DNA of 64,000 nt. It comes from Gigaspora rosea (Eukaryota > Glomeromycota > Glomeromycetes > Diversisporales > Gigasporaceae). Below, piece after piece: positions 12,085 to 23,887 of this stretch. The stretch lies in NCBI GenBank assembly GCA_003550325.1, contig QKWP01002129.1, forward strand, positions 1-64,000. The letters run 5' to 3'. Each line of letters begins with the position of its first letter. Positions within the stretch are counted from its first letter, which is position 1. The notes below the pieces were generated by a model. That model made no database searches, was not told the DNA's origin, and saw only the letters and a program-made list of their open reading frames with translations. Position numbers and translations under genes: made by a program.

Positions 12085-13265
12085 ATTATACAGATCACGT
12101 GATCTGAACTTTGTGTAACTATCATATGGGCCGATTTGTCTCACTATATAGATCTTTTGGTGAGGTTTTCGAATAAGATCTTCAAAATTGTACCAATCAA
12201 ATTAATATTGATGGTGATTATTGCGAATTTATCTTACATTAAAAATAGATCCCATGATGAAATGATATTTTTAACCAATCACAAACTATTGTTTCGAAAA
12301 AGTTTCTTGAAATCGCCAGGTTGGGAATTTGTTGGGAATTTGTTTTTCGCGAAATTAACTCCACAACAATTAAAAGGTAGTTAGCTAAATGGTAGGTATA
12401 ACACTTTGCAAGGTGTCTAGAGCATTAGCAAAATTTTATACCCTCTTTTTCGTCTTGTTGTCTTTGTTGTCTTTGTATTTTTTTTATTTATACTTGATTT
12501 AAACATTTAGGTTGTCTTAGTATATTAATCTTTGGGAATTGGTGTTAGGTGAAATTACAGTAAGTAAATATAATAACTATAGACATGATATTTTTATACC
12601 ATACTTTTCGTCTTTATATACATTTCTTAATACTTTTATGCTTACAAATATTGTTATTTTATTTAAAATGTTTAGGTCATTCGTGTACAAAATTTTTGTC
12701 ATTCGTGTACAAACCTTTTACTTGTATCAAACACGGGGATCATTGTTATTTTGAATAAAAAGATTCTTTATAAGGTGTTTTGAAAGTGTTCTTTAAAGTT
12801 TTATCTTAAAATTATGTTCCAGAAAATTATTTATTGCAGTATGAAATGGTATTTTGAAATATTCGCTACGAAGTAAAAGTTTTCAAAATCATTAGTAAGT
12901 AAAGTCTTCCAAAATAAAATTTTTTTTAAAATTTTGAATTTTTCTATCATATCGCAATCTTTCATGCGATTAACTCTCGTACCCGTATTACCGCGAAATA
13001 ACGACCATGGGCGTGATTTCGAGGTTCGGCCCGAATTAAGCTTAATTTAGGCCGAAATTCATAATTTCACCCCTGCGCGTTATTTCGCGGTAATACAGTA
13101 ATATCTGTTTATCCGTTATCTGATATCAAATATCAGATATGTGTACAAGTTGTGTACACGTGGCCCATATGATATATAATCGACAATCAACAGGTGATAT
13201 AAACGAAGTGAGACAAATCGGACCATATGATGCAAGAATTTAAAAGTCACGTGATCTTTGTTTGT
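12085..13265. mobile_element. Inverted-repeat-bounded element, about 1.2 kb
   Basis: The left end (about 12,092-12,147) and right end (about 13,207-13,260) are inverted matches, including CATATGG.CCGATTTGTCTC and ATCACGTGATCT words. The exact termini and TSD could not be fixed. The interior is AT-rich with short frames (12,136-12,384 and 12,539-12,754) that show no recognisable domain. Confidence 0.55.
12985..13096. mobile_element. 112-bp MITE with long terminal inverted repeats
   Basis: Starts GTATTACCGCGAAATAACG and ends with its reverse complement, CGTTATTTCGCGGTAATAC, a perfect 19-bp inverted repeat. TA lies at both junctions. It is GC-richer than its surroundings and nested within the 1.2-kb inverted-repeat element. 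Confidence 0.8.
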
Positions 13266-14109
13266 ACTACATTATACGGGACTAGTCGGAAGGATTGGAA
13301 TCCGGGCTGGGGGGTATAATACCAATTTTGGGGGATACAATTACTAGCCAACTAAAAAAATAGTGTACAATGCACTGGAACACTTGTATTAAAACGTTAT
13401 GATAATATGTCTTTTAACCTATTTTATTTGGTTGCTTAATTGGCAAGATTGAGAAAAATTTCACCGTTCTATTAATATTATTAAAGAAAATATTGATCTT
13501 GATTTGCTTCAGCAGCTTTTAGATAGAACATATAGTGTAAAAATTTATTATTGTTTTATTTAATGGACAATTCTAGGCATCTCTGGTCAGAAATAATAAC
13601 TTATATATCTCTGGCCTATTGGTCAATCAAAATAAAAAATGGTCACATGACACGTATTTTCAGGTCACTGACTGATCGGAAAGGCTTGTGTAATCTGGAG
13701 TTTGACCTTACTTTGCGGACTTTCACTATTATCCAATCAAATTACAAGATCATCTAAAGCCATGCTTGGTCACATGACCAACGGCCAATAAAGTTGTAAA
13801 TATTTGACTTTCCCGACAAGATAAAAACAAAAAAAGTGACAAATGCAAAAAAGTCAAGAAACGAGTATCTAAACCCACTAATAAAAAATGTCAGGAAAAC
13901 GATTTTACATAAAAAAACTTGCCCTAACCCTAACCCCTAACTAACCCTTACTCTAATTTTAATTAAATAATCAAAAACATATAAATGAACCAGGCCCCAA
14001 AAACGCGGTGATGTAATTATTATGCAAACATTAATTTATCTTTATTAATATGATCACAATTACATAAAAATCTCAAACCCCCCTACACTATACTACTAAT
14101 TTAGTACTA

Positions 14110-15310
14110 ATTCGCAACACTAGCAAAAAGTTCTACCAACGCAGTTCTGGGTTTTTGCGTAGACCACATGACAGACACAAGACCGCATGAAAGACACCAA
14201 ACAAAAGACATTATAAAAGAAAGAAGAAAACCAGAAAAAGGCCTGCCTTACCAACTCCGCCCTGGGTTTATCTGTGATTTCATATAAACCGCACGACAGA
14301 CACAATACCACAAACGAAAAACGTCAAACGAAAGACATCGAATGAAAGGTTGCACACTGCCCAGTGACTCTATTTTCGATCTGGTGACACTTTAAGAGAA
14401 AAGAATAAAGAAGTTAGTCCAAAAAGAACAACAAAGAAAATGAAAGAAACAGACTAAAGAAGTAGTCCAAAAAAAAACAAAGAAAATGAAAGAAACAGAA
14501 AAAATCTTACCAACGCCGCCCAGTGATTTCACGTTCGTTTTAGCACACCTATAAAGAGAAGAAAATAAATAAGTTAGTGAACAAAATGCAAGAAGCAAAA
14601 AAAAAAAAAAGAAGAATAACTAGAAAAAAGTCTTACCAACGCTGCTCTAAGTTACCCATAATTTCACGACCACAAAACACCAAACAAAAGATGTCAACCG
14701 AAAGACGTTGCAAGATTACACGCTGCCAGTGATTTCATGTTTGTTCCGGCAACACCTTAAGAGAATAAAGAAGTTAGTTCAAAAAAAGACAAACAACAAA
14801 AAAAATAGAAAGAACCAGAAAAACATCTTACAAATGCTGCCCAGTGATTTCAGTTTGTTTCAGCACACCTAAAGAAAAGAGAATGAAGAAGTTAGTGAAC
14901 AAAATACAAGAAAGCAAAAAAAAAAAAAGAAACCCAGAAAAAAGTCTTACTAATACCACCCTGGGTTTACCCTTGATTTCACAACCGCACGGCAGACACA
15001 AGACACCAAACAAAAGACACCAAACCAAAAGATGTCATAAGATCACACGCAGCCACCGCCCAGTGATTTCACATTCGTTTCAGCGATAACTAAAAAGAAT
15101 AGAATAAAGAAGTTAGTCTAAAGAGAAGACAAACACAAAATAAAAAATAGAAAGAACCCAGTAAAAAACCTTACCAACTCTGCCCAGTTTTTTATGTTCG
15201 TTTCATCACATCTATATAGAAGAATTGAAGCTAGTGACTAAAATACAAACCTAACAAAAAAAAAGAAAGAAAACCAGAAATAAAGTCTTACCAATGCCAC
15301 TTTGGTGATT
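14110..15310. repeat. Tandem repeats of about 100-200 bp inside the MULE
   Basis: The series TCTTACCAACGC, CCAGTGATTTCA, GTTCGTTTCAGCACACC, AGAATAAAGAAGTTAGT and AAAGAACCAGAAAAA recurs in order about seven times with length variation. Reading frames on either strand here are lysine- or phenylalanine-rich and reflect the A-rich repeat. Confidence 0.75.
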
Positions 15311-15515
15311 TTATGTAGACCGCTCGACAGACGCAAGACCACACGAATAACGCCAAACGAAAAATGTCAAACGAAAAACGTAAAACCAGACGTAAAATCA
15401 CATAAATCACATGCAAAAACACATGCAAGATCTTCTATAAGAACACCGGCAATGTGCAAAATCACTTCACGGTAAACCACTTTGCACAATGACACTGAAC
15501 CTGTGAGAAATCTAG

Positions 15516-15598
15516 CGACGACACCAACTGCGACACCAACTGCGACACCCACAACGACACCAACGGCGACACAAACTACAACACCAACGACGGTACCA
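15516..15598. repeat. 12-bp minisatellite (GCGACACCAACT)n
   Basis: About seven imperfect 12-bp units. Because 12 is a multiple of 3, the minus strand reads as a valine-glycine-alanine repeat within an open frame (15,367-15,684) that is probably an artefact. Confidence 0.75.
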
Positions 15599-16345
15599 GC
15601 GATGAAAGGTGGCAAGCTAAATAAATAAATAATAAATAAAAAATTAGTACAGTAAATGAAAAAAGCGAAGAAAGTGAAAAGCAAAAAAAAAACAAACCAA
15701 TAAAAAAAAAACTAATCAAAGATGATCTTTACTTATCTTTTTTGGATCTGGCAATGCAGGGTTGATCGTTCGACCTTGCATCGGCAATCGGATTAACACA
15801 TGAACTTACAATCATGTGATTTATCGATTTCTGATTGGCTAAAGAGGCCAGAGATATATAAGCTATATATCTCTGACCAGAGATGCCTAGAATTGTCCTT
15901 ATTTAATTTATATCTTAAATTATTATATAATTATTATAATTAGGGTGAATCTAGTGATCCAGTGAATAACTGTTTTACAGTTTTACATAATAGTTCAAAA
16001 AAAACCTATTGTTGTAAGTTATTAATATATATTTAAATATTTAAATTATATAAATATATATATTATATAATTTATTTTTTTAATTTAGCACATCCACATC
16101 ATATAGGCAATACTATTAAACAAGGATTAATTATTCAAAAAGCTTGTAATATTAAATATTATATATTAATACCACTTGATTTAAAAAAATGTCTGTATAT
16201 TATTCTTTTATCCAAAGGTATTCATTCACATCTACCTCCACCACCAAATCGAGTACCACTTACTATATGAACACGTTTACAAGAATTAATTCGTCAAGCT
16301 GATGATAATACTACTAATATTACCCAACTATTATTTTAACAGGTA

Positions 16346-16980
16346 TATATTGTAAATAATTATATAAATTTATTTAAAAATTTTTTATTTATTTAAATTA
16401 TTTAATTTATTGGGTTTAGAAATGTATGTGTTTTTATACGTTTTCTATACGTTCTTTATGCATTTTTTTTTATGCATTTTTTATACGATAATTTTTAATT
16501 AAAATTTTTCTATTTTTACATCCCGTACAAACGTCGTAATCAGTACCATAAACGCCTATTCGGAAAATCGACACCATTCCGAACAATTCTTGACAATTTT
16601 ATAACATACCTTTTTTATAGAGCTTTATTATTCGATTCGTTATATGATGCACGAAATGTAAAGATTCTGACCAAGAAATACAATGATAAATTAATACACA
16701 TTTATCAATCGTGCTATTATATTCTTTACAATTATGTTAAGAAACATCTAGTTTCTATAGACAAGATTTGGTCCTAGATAGTAAAATGAAATGCATCAAT
16801 GCATCAATTATGAGAATAACGAAAGTCCGTTTTAGATCTAATTATATTTATTCAACTCCGGATATGGACTAAAATTTGCCACTTAAATAAGACGAGTCTA
16901 GTTCACTAACTGTTCACTGTAAACACCTTACTATCAGGTTAAGGATACGTTTTCAATGAAATTGGATTTATAACGAGATT
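16346..16980. other. Upstream spacer of BTB-TLDc copy F1
   Basis: AT-rich. It is homologous along its length to 32,960-33,555 upstream of copy F3, with small indels, so it belongs to the duplicated segment. No gene. Confidence 0.6.
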
Positions 16981-17110
16981 TTTTTGCGTTACACATGATT
17001 AATTTAATTGGCTACCGAAATTTTTAATCAGCTCACGGGGAACGCCAAACTTAAATACGTACACAATGAAATGCAGTAGTGTAACATATGTAGTATACTA
17101 ACAATTTCAA
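16981..17110 (+). promoter_or_regulatory. Conserved promoter/5' leader of F1
   Basis: About 130 bp directly before the start codon are strongly conserved in all five full copies. They include ATTGGCTACCGAA (a CCAAT box in reverse), TTTTTAATCAGCTCACGGG, AAATACGTACACAATGAA and GCAGTAGTGTAAC. Conservation is higher than in the more distal spacer, which suggests core promoter and leader. Function is inferred. Confidence 0.5.
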
Positions 17111-18749
17111 ATGACAAAGTTGTTCGAAAAGCTTTCAAATGATTGTCTTGAACTTCTTGGCGATAAAGAAGATTTCAATGTAATCATTAATGTTGGAGAA
17201 TCAACAAATACTAAGTTATTCCAAGCGCATTCTAATATTTTAAGATATAGATCTTTGTATTTCCGTAATGAATTAGAAAATGCTAGAAAAGATAAAAATA
17301 ACATCAAAACAATTAATTTAAAGCATATTTCCGTTCAACAATTTGAAGTAATTATTAAGTAAGTTATTTATTTTGATGAATCGGAAATTAGTCCTTATTT
17401 AAATACCCAAACCTATGTATTATGGTAGGTTTTCGTATTTTGAATTTAGGGATTTAAATAAAGGGTTAATCTTACGAATCCATTAAGATGATGATTATTT
17501 TATTTATGTATTATGTATTTGCTAAAACTAATTCTGAAATTACTAAATTTGCAAACTTAAAAAGGTATATTTATGGAGGAGTGGTTTTATTAGAAAAAGA
17601 TCACGGAGCATCATTCATTTTTGAACTCATCCTTGTTGCTTCTAAGTTTCTTCTTGATGAGTTAGTAAACCACCTTGAAACACAATTGATTAATGAAAAT
17701 GCACACTGGCTACGTTTAAATTTTGAAAAAATTTATCATAAAAGTTTCCAAAATGAAAATCTTCAAGAATTACAAAAATGATGCAATGATATTTTGGCAA
17801 AGTATCCGGACAAAATTTTTGAATCAGAAAATTTCGCCGCCCTTCCGGAAAATGCACTAATTTCACTCATTAAGCAAGATGATTTACAAATGGATGAAGG
17901 AAAAATTTGGGATCATGTTATCGGATGGGGAATTGCTCAAAATAAATATTTACCGTCCGATCCTAAAGACTGGTCTCATGAGAATTTTCTAGCTTTAAAG
18001 ACCACTTTACAGAATTGTTTACCTTTTATCCGTTATTTCCAAATGTCAAATGAAGATATTGTTGAAAAAGTGAAGCCATATAAAAATATTCTTGATGAAA
18101 GTCTTTGGAATGATATACTTATAAAATTTCTTACTCCAAATAAACAAATATTATCAATGATTCTTCCACCCCGTATGAAACCAACATTTGATCCATTTCC
18201 TTCAAAGGTTATCAATGAAAATCACGCAGCAGAAATTGCATCATGGATTGATAAGAAAACTGAAATGTATTCTGTGAAAAATAATCCATATAATTTTAAA
18301 ATGCTTCTTCGTGGAACAAGAGATGGCTTTACTGCACAATCATTTTGGAATTTATGTAACAAGCAAGCAAATACTGATGTGGTTATGAAGGTATATGGCA
18401 CTGATGAAATTCTTGGTGGATATAATCCAATCCAATGGGATAAATCATTTAGTAATTATGTGAATTGCAACGATTGCTTTATTTTTTCCTTGAAAAATGG
18501 TACTATTCAATCCTCTATTTTAAGCCGTGTAAAACCTTTACAATCTGCAATTTATTGTGCGTCTAATTGTGGACCAGCTTTTGGTGGTGGTCATGATATT
18601 TATATGGGAAATAATTACATCAAAATAATTAGTGTTATTGTCTTCATGATTCATATGAAAAAGCGATTAGAAACCAAAGTGGTCGATCTAATTTTTGTGT
18701 AGAAGAATATGAAATATTTCAAATTCAGAAACAAAAACAAGATATCTAA
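17111..18749 (+). pseudogene. BTB-BACK-TLDc gene copy F1, broken
   Basis: Same structure as copies F2-F5: exon 1 (17,111-17,358) encodes the first part of the BTB domain, a phase-2 intron follows (17,359-17,564, GTAAGT...AG), and exon 2 encodes the rest. A TGA at 17,779-17,781 replaces the TGG (Trp) of the other copies within the BACK domain (QELQK-W-CND). A one-base loss near 18,612-18,635 shifts the last part of TLDc, so reading ends at 18,702 rather than the family stop at 18,747. Otherwise the frame is open and close to F3, so inactivation is recent, or the copy is read through or mis-assembled. Promoter and intron signals are intact. Confidence 0.9.
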
Positions 18750-19364
18750 CGAGTAGTTTATTCAATATGTGTCAGTACACAATGTACACAATCAAATTAG
18801 AGCATGCATTATTGAAATCTAAGTTGTTAATATCTATATAAAATCACTTTATAATAAATTGCAATATTTTAAACAATAATCACAGTTATAGTACATAATG
18901 CAACTGTTTAAAAATATCAGTCGATCGAGATGTCACGCAGATCAGGCGAATAACTTTTTTACTATGAAATTTGAGTGATCGACACTCATATGAAATTATC
19001 AATTTAAATCATTTTTAATCGTCACTTTCAGGGGTTTCATAAAAAGAAACTGCTTTCTAGACGCATAAACGATTTAGCAATACAAAATACTTTATTATCT
19101 CTATGTTTAAAGTAAGAAAAATTAATAAACTTGAAAAGAATCATGTCTTCGAAGATGCCCTTTCGATTCATAACCTATAGTATTGAGAGTCATAATCATA
19201 TAACTGATAAAATTCCTAATACAAAAACGAAGTTGCTAGTAAACTTCTGCACAAGATTTAAAACAATCATAACTTGCAAGACCGTTAACCTATTTTATGG
19301 TTGGGAAGGAGGAAATGCATTGACTTCACTAAATCTTAGCTGGAATAATAACCTTGGATAAGAA

Positions 19365-19545
19365 GAAATGCTTCACGTTGATTTCTCTGGGTCTTAGTGG
19401 AATAATTGACTTGGAACAGAAGGAAGGAAGAATGCCGTGTTGCTTCTTTGGCTTTTGAAATAATAAACTTGGATCAGAAAGAAGAAGAATGCCATGTTGA
19501 CTTTTTGGGATCTTGGAATAATAAACTTGGATCAGCGTTAGCTAG
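19365..19545. repeat. About 65-bp tandem repeat, three units
   Basis: TGGAATAATAAACTTGGATC and AGAAGAATGCCATGTTGACT recur in order three times. Short frames across it (19,131-19,361; 19,406-19,627) have no recognised domain. Confidence 0.7.
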
Positions 19546-19639
19546 TGCATTTTGTAAGAACTTCACTGATTTCAGTAAGATTCTTAGCATACTTCTAGCA
19601 TTTAAATTTAAATGGAGTTATCCATAACAATTCATTTAT

Positions 19640-19905
19640 TAATTTTAGGACATTTCGAAGTTTTTTTTTTTATTATTCTTATATTGGGATGGACAATTTG
19701 AAGTTTTTTCTTTATTCTTGTATCAGGATGGATGGATGATTCAAAGTTGTTTTTTTATTATCTTGTATCGGGATGAACAATTCGAAGATTTTTTTTGTTA
19801 TTCTTGTATCAGGATGGATGATTTGAAGTTTTTTTTTATTATTATTGTATTGGGATGGACGATTTGAAGTTTTTTTTTTATTATTCTTATATTGGGATGG
19901 TAGTG
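19640..19905. repeat. About 55-bp minisatellite, five units
   Basis: The unit combines a T run, TTATTCTTGTATCGGGATGG and ACGATTTGAAG. Five imperfect units are readable. The minus-strand open frame over it (19,712-19,909) is a repeat artefact. Confidence 0.75.
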
Positions 19906-20802
19906 TCAAGTTAAATTACGAATCAATAGTCTTTTTTTAAAAAAAAATTGTAATTGAACATAATTAATAATAAATTTAATTAAAAATAAATAATTATTTA
20001 TTAAAAGTTAATTTATTAATTACATCATTACATCCTACATCTGGTGCCAATTTCGTGGTTAACAAAAAAAAATTTAGCACTCTTAAAAAAAAAATTTTAT
20101 ACAAAAAAAAATTTTACAAGAGAAAAAAACTTGCTCAAGACTAAAGTGCACCTGGAAACAAACAGTGAATGGTTGAAATCACTGATGACACCAAATGACA
20201 AAAGCCTAGAATCTCCACAAATAAAAGAAATATTAGTTCAAAAAAGAAAACCAAAAAAAAAACAACATATCTCAATTCCAATTCTAATCTCTGCCCGAAG
20301 CAAAAAAGAAATGCGAAACAAAATCAAAGCAAGTAGATAAACAAAAATTTAAATCCATGCTTGTCTTGCTATTGATATTTTACTAAAAGAAAAAAAAAAT
20401 CTTATTAGCAAAAATCGCAATCTATATATTATAAACCAGTTTTCTTTAATTTTCAGCACAATGTTTCTAATGTAACAACTCTTTGAAGATGCATTTCACT
20501 AAAAGTTCTCACTTGTGCGCATCTAATAAGCTATTTTTCACGTTAAGATCTTGAAAACTCCAAAAGAATCATGCGAAAAAAGGCAAAAATAATTGCCCAT
20601 CTTTAAAGGGGTCGCACATTATGGGTGGTGTTAGTTTTTCATATACTTTACACTGTTCGATTCGTTGAAGCCCTGGCAAATTATTTGTTTTAAGGGACGT
20701 TTAAAAATGTGATTTTATCGATTTGTGTAATGCTGGATATTGAACTTTATTAGCATACATCAGTGCATTTGATGTATAATTGATTTAGCTATTTGTAGGG
20801 TC

Positions 20803-20944
20803 AGCCGGTGGTTTCCCACCCGCATACGCGGGCCGGCTGTCGACCCTGAGTTTGCAGTCAAGATGTTGCTGCTTGAGATTGATGCATTAGATTGATGCAT
20901 TAGATTAGCCGGTGGTTTCCCACCTGCGTAAGCAGGCCGGCTGT
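20803..20944. repeat. Two direct copies of a 38-bp GC-rich hairpin
   Basis: AGCCGGTGGTTTCCCACC followed by CGCATACGCGGGCCGGCT at 20,803-20,840, repeated with compensating changes (CTGCGTAAGCAG) at 20,907-20,944. The stem bases co-vary between the copies (CCCGC/GCGGG versus CCTGC/GCAGG). A 15-bp ATTGATGCATTAG duplication lies between them. Confidence 0.75.
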
Positions 20945-21714
20945 AGACATGGACGGTTGCAAAATGGCAGGATTCAGTGGGGCAGGGAGGGCCGGGTGCG
21001 AATTTGCTTCCTTTCTGGGGCCGCCGTAGTCCTTCCTAATTTCTGTGCGTTTATATCTACAATAAATCTTTGTTATATTAATTTCCATGTGAAACATCCC
21101 AATTAGGCAATTGATTGATACTTATCTTCACCCTGCGCCTTCCACAAACTGGATAGTGATTGAACCGGTCTTTTCCCGCCAGCATCTTGGTTTCCTGTGA
21201 TTGTCACCACGCCGGGGCCTCCCTGCTTAGCTCCCTTTTCGATCTGTTGACTTTACCGTCAACTTGAAGAAAATCATATGATAAAAAATCAAATGTGACA
21301 TCTCGATCGACTGATATAATATTTTTTCGTAAGTTGGTTTAAAGTAAAAGAGAAGCAAACCAAAAGTAAAAGAATGTAAAATTATAATTTATGCGCAAGT
21401 TCAGTACATTAATTTCATGTAATTTATAATTTTGCAAGCATGTAGTTCTTAAGGTCAAAACTTTTGGCAATTGAATGTTACAGAGCAGGTGTTGTCACTC
21501 AAAAACTCGAAAATTTGACACCGAATAACGCAAAATTTTATATCATGACCTGCTTAAATTTATTAATTTAACTTGCTCAGAAATAACTTTTGTGTAAAAT
21601 AGATTCATAATTGAGGTGAGTGTCGGAAAGTCTTGTGAATAGTCTAAAAAGACTCGGGAATCCAAAATGTACTGTATGTACAATATTGGGTGTTGTATGC
21701 AAGTCTAGATAATT

Positions 21715-23520
21715 ACTTTTGAACTCATCATTGATGCTTCCAAGTTTATTCTTGATGAATCAGTAAAGCGCCTTGAAACATAATTATTAAAGAAAATCAA
21801 ATTGGCATCGGTTAAATTTTACGCCACTTATTATAAATTTTCCAAAATGAAAACTTCAAGAGTTGCAGAAATGGAGTAATAATATTATTGCAAAGTAATT
21901 AGTCTTTTGGATCAGAAGACTTTATTTCTCTTTTAAAAAATGTATTAATCTTACTCATTAAGCGAGAAGATTGATAAATGGATGATTGAAAAATTTGAAT
22001 CCATATTGTCAGATGGGGATTTGCTCAAAGTGCATACTTACAGTCGATCTTATAGATTGGTTTCAAGATAGTTTCTTCACCTTAAAGACTACTTTACAGA
22101 GCTTTTTTACCTTTTATCCGCTATTTTCAAATATCGAATGATGATATTTTTGACAAAATGAAGCCATATAAAAAGATTCTTGAAGAAATTCTTGGAGCTG
22201 TTATACTCAAAAAAATTTATTACTCCAAATAGACAAATATTATCAACAATTCTTCCGCCATATAAAATTTTAACAGCAACATTCTCATCTAGGGAAATCA
22301 AACCATTTCCTTCAGAAGTTATCATTAAAGATCATGCAGCAGAAATTGCTTCATGGATTGATAACAAGGATACCGAAAATTAATTGCATTAAATTGTATT
22401 ATACATAAACAATAATAATTATGATAAAAAAAACTGCATTAAATTGTATTATACATAAACAATAATAATTATGATAAAAAAAAACTATCATTAAAAATCA
22501 TGAATTCAATTAATAATTGCAATTAATTGCAATTTTACTTTTATGGACTTTGTTAAGATATAATTTTAGACAAATAATTGAAAGTAATTGGCACTTATGA
22601 TAAGGCTCACCCATTAATACACTTGCTCTATCAGCTATGTAACACTTGTGTTTACGTTTATTGGTTTGTTCAATTTCAAATTTCAAATTAAAATAAAATA
22701 ATAAAAAAAAGAAATCAGTTTATTAACTGATTTCTTTGTGTAGTTACGCATATTATTAATAAAATTTTTGGTTAATCACTATTTATGGCGCTAATATCAT
22801 ATACCTATGCATTTGCAAATCGCAGTAAAAATTGCAATTAATTACTAATTGTTACGGCGTCACCAATTAATTTAATTGAGTTCAAAAAATTGCAATTAAT
22901 CGCCCTTACAATCAATTATTCGGTATGGCTGATTGATAAGAAACTGAAATGTATTCTGTAACGAATAACCCATATAAGTTTAAATTGCTACTTCATGGAA
23001 CAAGAGATGGTTTTACTAAAGAATCAGTTGGAAATTTATGAGAAAAACAAGCAAACACTGTACTGTTGTAATAATGAAGGTTAATGATATTGACAAAATT
23101 CTCGGTGGATATTTTGGAGAAAAATTTTATAAGTGCTTAGCAAGGTTCAAAATTAGATAGCGTTAGGAAGAATATCAAATATTTTTCTTATTTGAAATCA
23201 GATCGTGGTAATCTTCTATATATAAATTTTTCTGATGATTACTGCATAAAATTTTCAATAATATATATTACAGTATTATGTGAGGTTACAGCAGTAGTAC
23301 ACCTGTACACGCATTAAATAACCCAATCGAATGGGATAAACCAGTTGGTAATTGTAACGATTGTTTTATTTTTTCATTAAAAAAAGATACTATTCAATAC
23401 TCTAAGTCGCATAAAAAATTCACAATATATAATTCTTTGTAATTTTTGGTGGTGGCAATGATTTTCATATGAGAGAGAATTTCAATCAAAATAACTATAA
23501 ATTATTACATATGTGTGTAG
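21715..23520 (+). pseudogene. Degenerate BTB-TLDc copy D1 (BTB exon absent)
   Basis: BACK-like (FELIIDASKFILDE), linker (KPYKKILEE, PNRQILSTILPP, PFPSEVI) and TLDc-like (LLHGTRDGFT, VNDIDKILGGY, SSILSR-like) pieces occur in order but in several frames with many stops. Compared with F copies it carries extra linker residues (KILTATFSSREIKPFPSEV), a feature shared with D2 and D3, so the D copies are a separate sub-lineage rather than decayed F copies. A hAT element splits it at 22,365-22,931, and about 200 bp of extra sequence lies near 23,110-23,315. The upstream 21,370-21,715 is homologous to the region before D2. Confidence 0.8.
22365..22931. mobile_element. hAT-type element in D1 (same insertion as in D2)
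   Basis: ATTGATAA, part of the TLDc pseudogene sequence, is present on both sides (22,357-22,364 and 22,932-22,939). Ends resemble CAAGGATACCGAA and TTCGGTATGGCTG. The same element sits at the identical codon in D2, where the ends read CAGGG and CCTG. A 53-bp tandem duplication near 22,386-22,485 is unique to this copy. D3 lacks the insertion. Confidence 0.85.
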
Positions 23521-23887
23521 TATTATTGTTATATCAATAAGCGCTATGCAATGATATTAATTATCTGAATTATTATATCTAATTATAAACTTTTTCGTTA
23601 TAACTTATTAACATTTCGAAAAAAGTTTATTAATTGTTGTACTAATTCAGTTTTATTTGTTAGATTGTTTATCTAGTTAAAAAAAATAGTCTTATAGATT
23701 TTAATTAATCAATAAATAATTATGCAAACATTTAATTGTTCGTCATTTGTAAAGAGTCTCCTACGATGATTCACTGATGAGTATTACTATTTATATTATC
23801 GATCAAATTACCAATCTTTATGAGCATAATTTTTATTAGATGTTAAGCTCTTCTCAAATGTCAAAAGATTTAAACCAATTTCTAATG
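23521..23887. other. Array spacer with the left TSD of the MULE
   Basis: AT-rich spacer homologous to about 44,580-44,935 after D3. It ends with ATTTCTAATG at 23,878-23,887, the target duplicated by the 4-kb element. Confidence 0.6.

Larger units (their letters stand above)
13565..15898. mobile_element. 2.33-kb non-autonomous MULE, 9-bp TSD
   Basis: TTATTTAAT is duplicated at 13,556-13,564 and 15,899-15,907. The terminal inverted repeats are about 70 bp, starting GGACAATTCTAGGCATCTCT at both ends. The related fragment at 32.5 kb is uninterrupted here and gives the empty site. A 9-bp duplication plus long terminal repeats is the Mutator-like signature. The interior carries telomere-like CCCTAACCC words (about 13,920-13,950) and minisatellites, with no transposase. 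Confidence 0.9.
13350..16345 (+). pseudogene. MULE-type transposase gene fragment A, split by a 2.3-kb insertion
   Basis: The segments 13,350-13,564 and 15,899-16,345 are adjacent pieces of a gene homologous to exons 4-6 of the intact MULE transposase at 24.2 kb. The second piece has the same zinc-finger-like pattern: a C near KKC, then SKGIHSHLPPPP in place of VGTHNHPPPPP. Stops (for example TGA near 16,268) and lost splice sites make it non-functional. A sister fragment with the same 3' boundary lies at 31.5-33.0 kb. Both sit just upstream of a full BTB-TLDc gene (F1 and F3), so the fragment was duplicated together with that gene. Confidence 0.75.
18917..21314. mobile_element. 2.4-kb inverted-repeat element inserted after F1
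   Basis: Terminal inverted repeat TCAGTCGATCGAGATGTCAC at the left, with its complement ending at 21,314. The equivalent site after F3 (about 35,489-35,505) is uninterrupted and reads AAAATATAATATTT, so the target was TA or ATAT. The interior is a patchwork of minisatellites and hairpins with no transposase. The TA target hints at Tc1/mariner, but the length and content are unusual. Confidence 0.85.

Noticed and set aside
12136-12754. Two frames of 82 and 71 codons in the 1.2-kb inverted-repeat element
   Set aside because: No domain, no splice-linked structure, no paralog to test against.
14120-15684. Minus-strand frames rich in Phe, Leu and Val-Gly
   Set aside because: They are translations of the MULE minisatellites.
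20044-20340. 98-codon lysine-rich frame in the 2.4-kb element
   Set aside because: Composition follows A runs and no motif is recognisable; not enough to call a gene.
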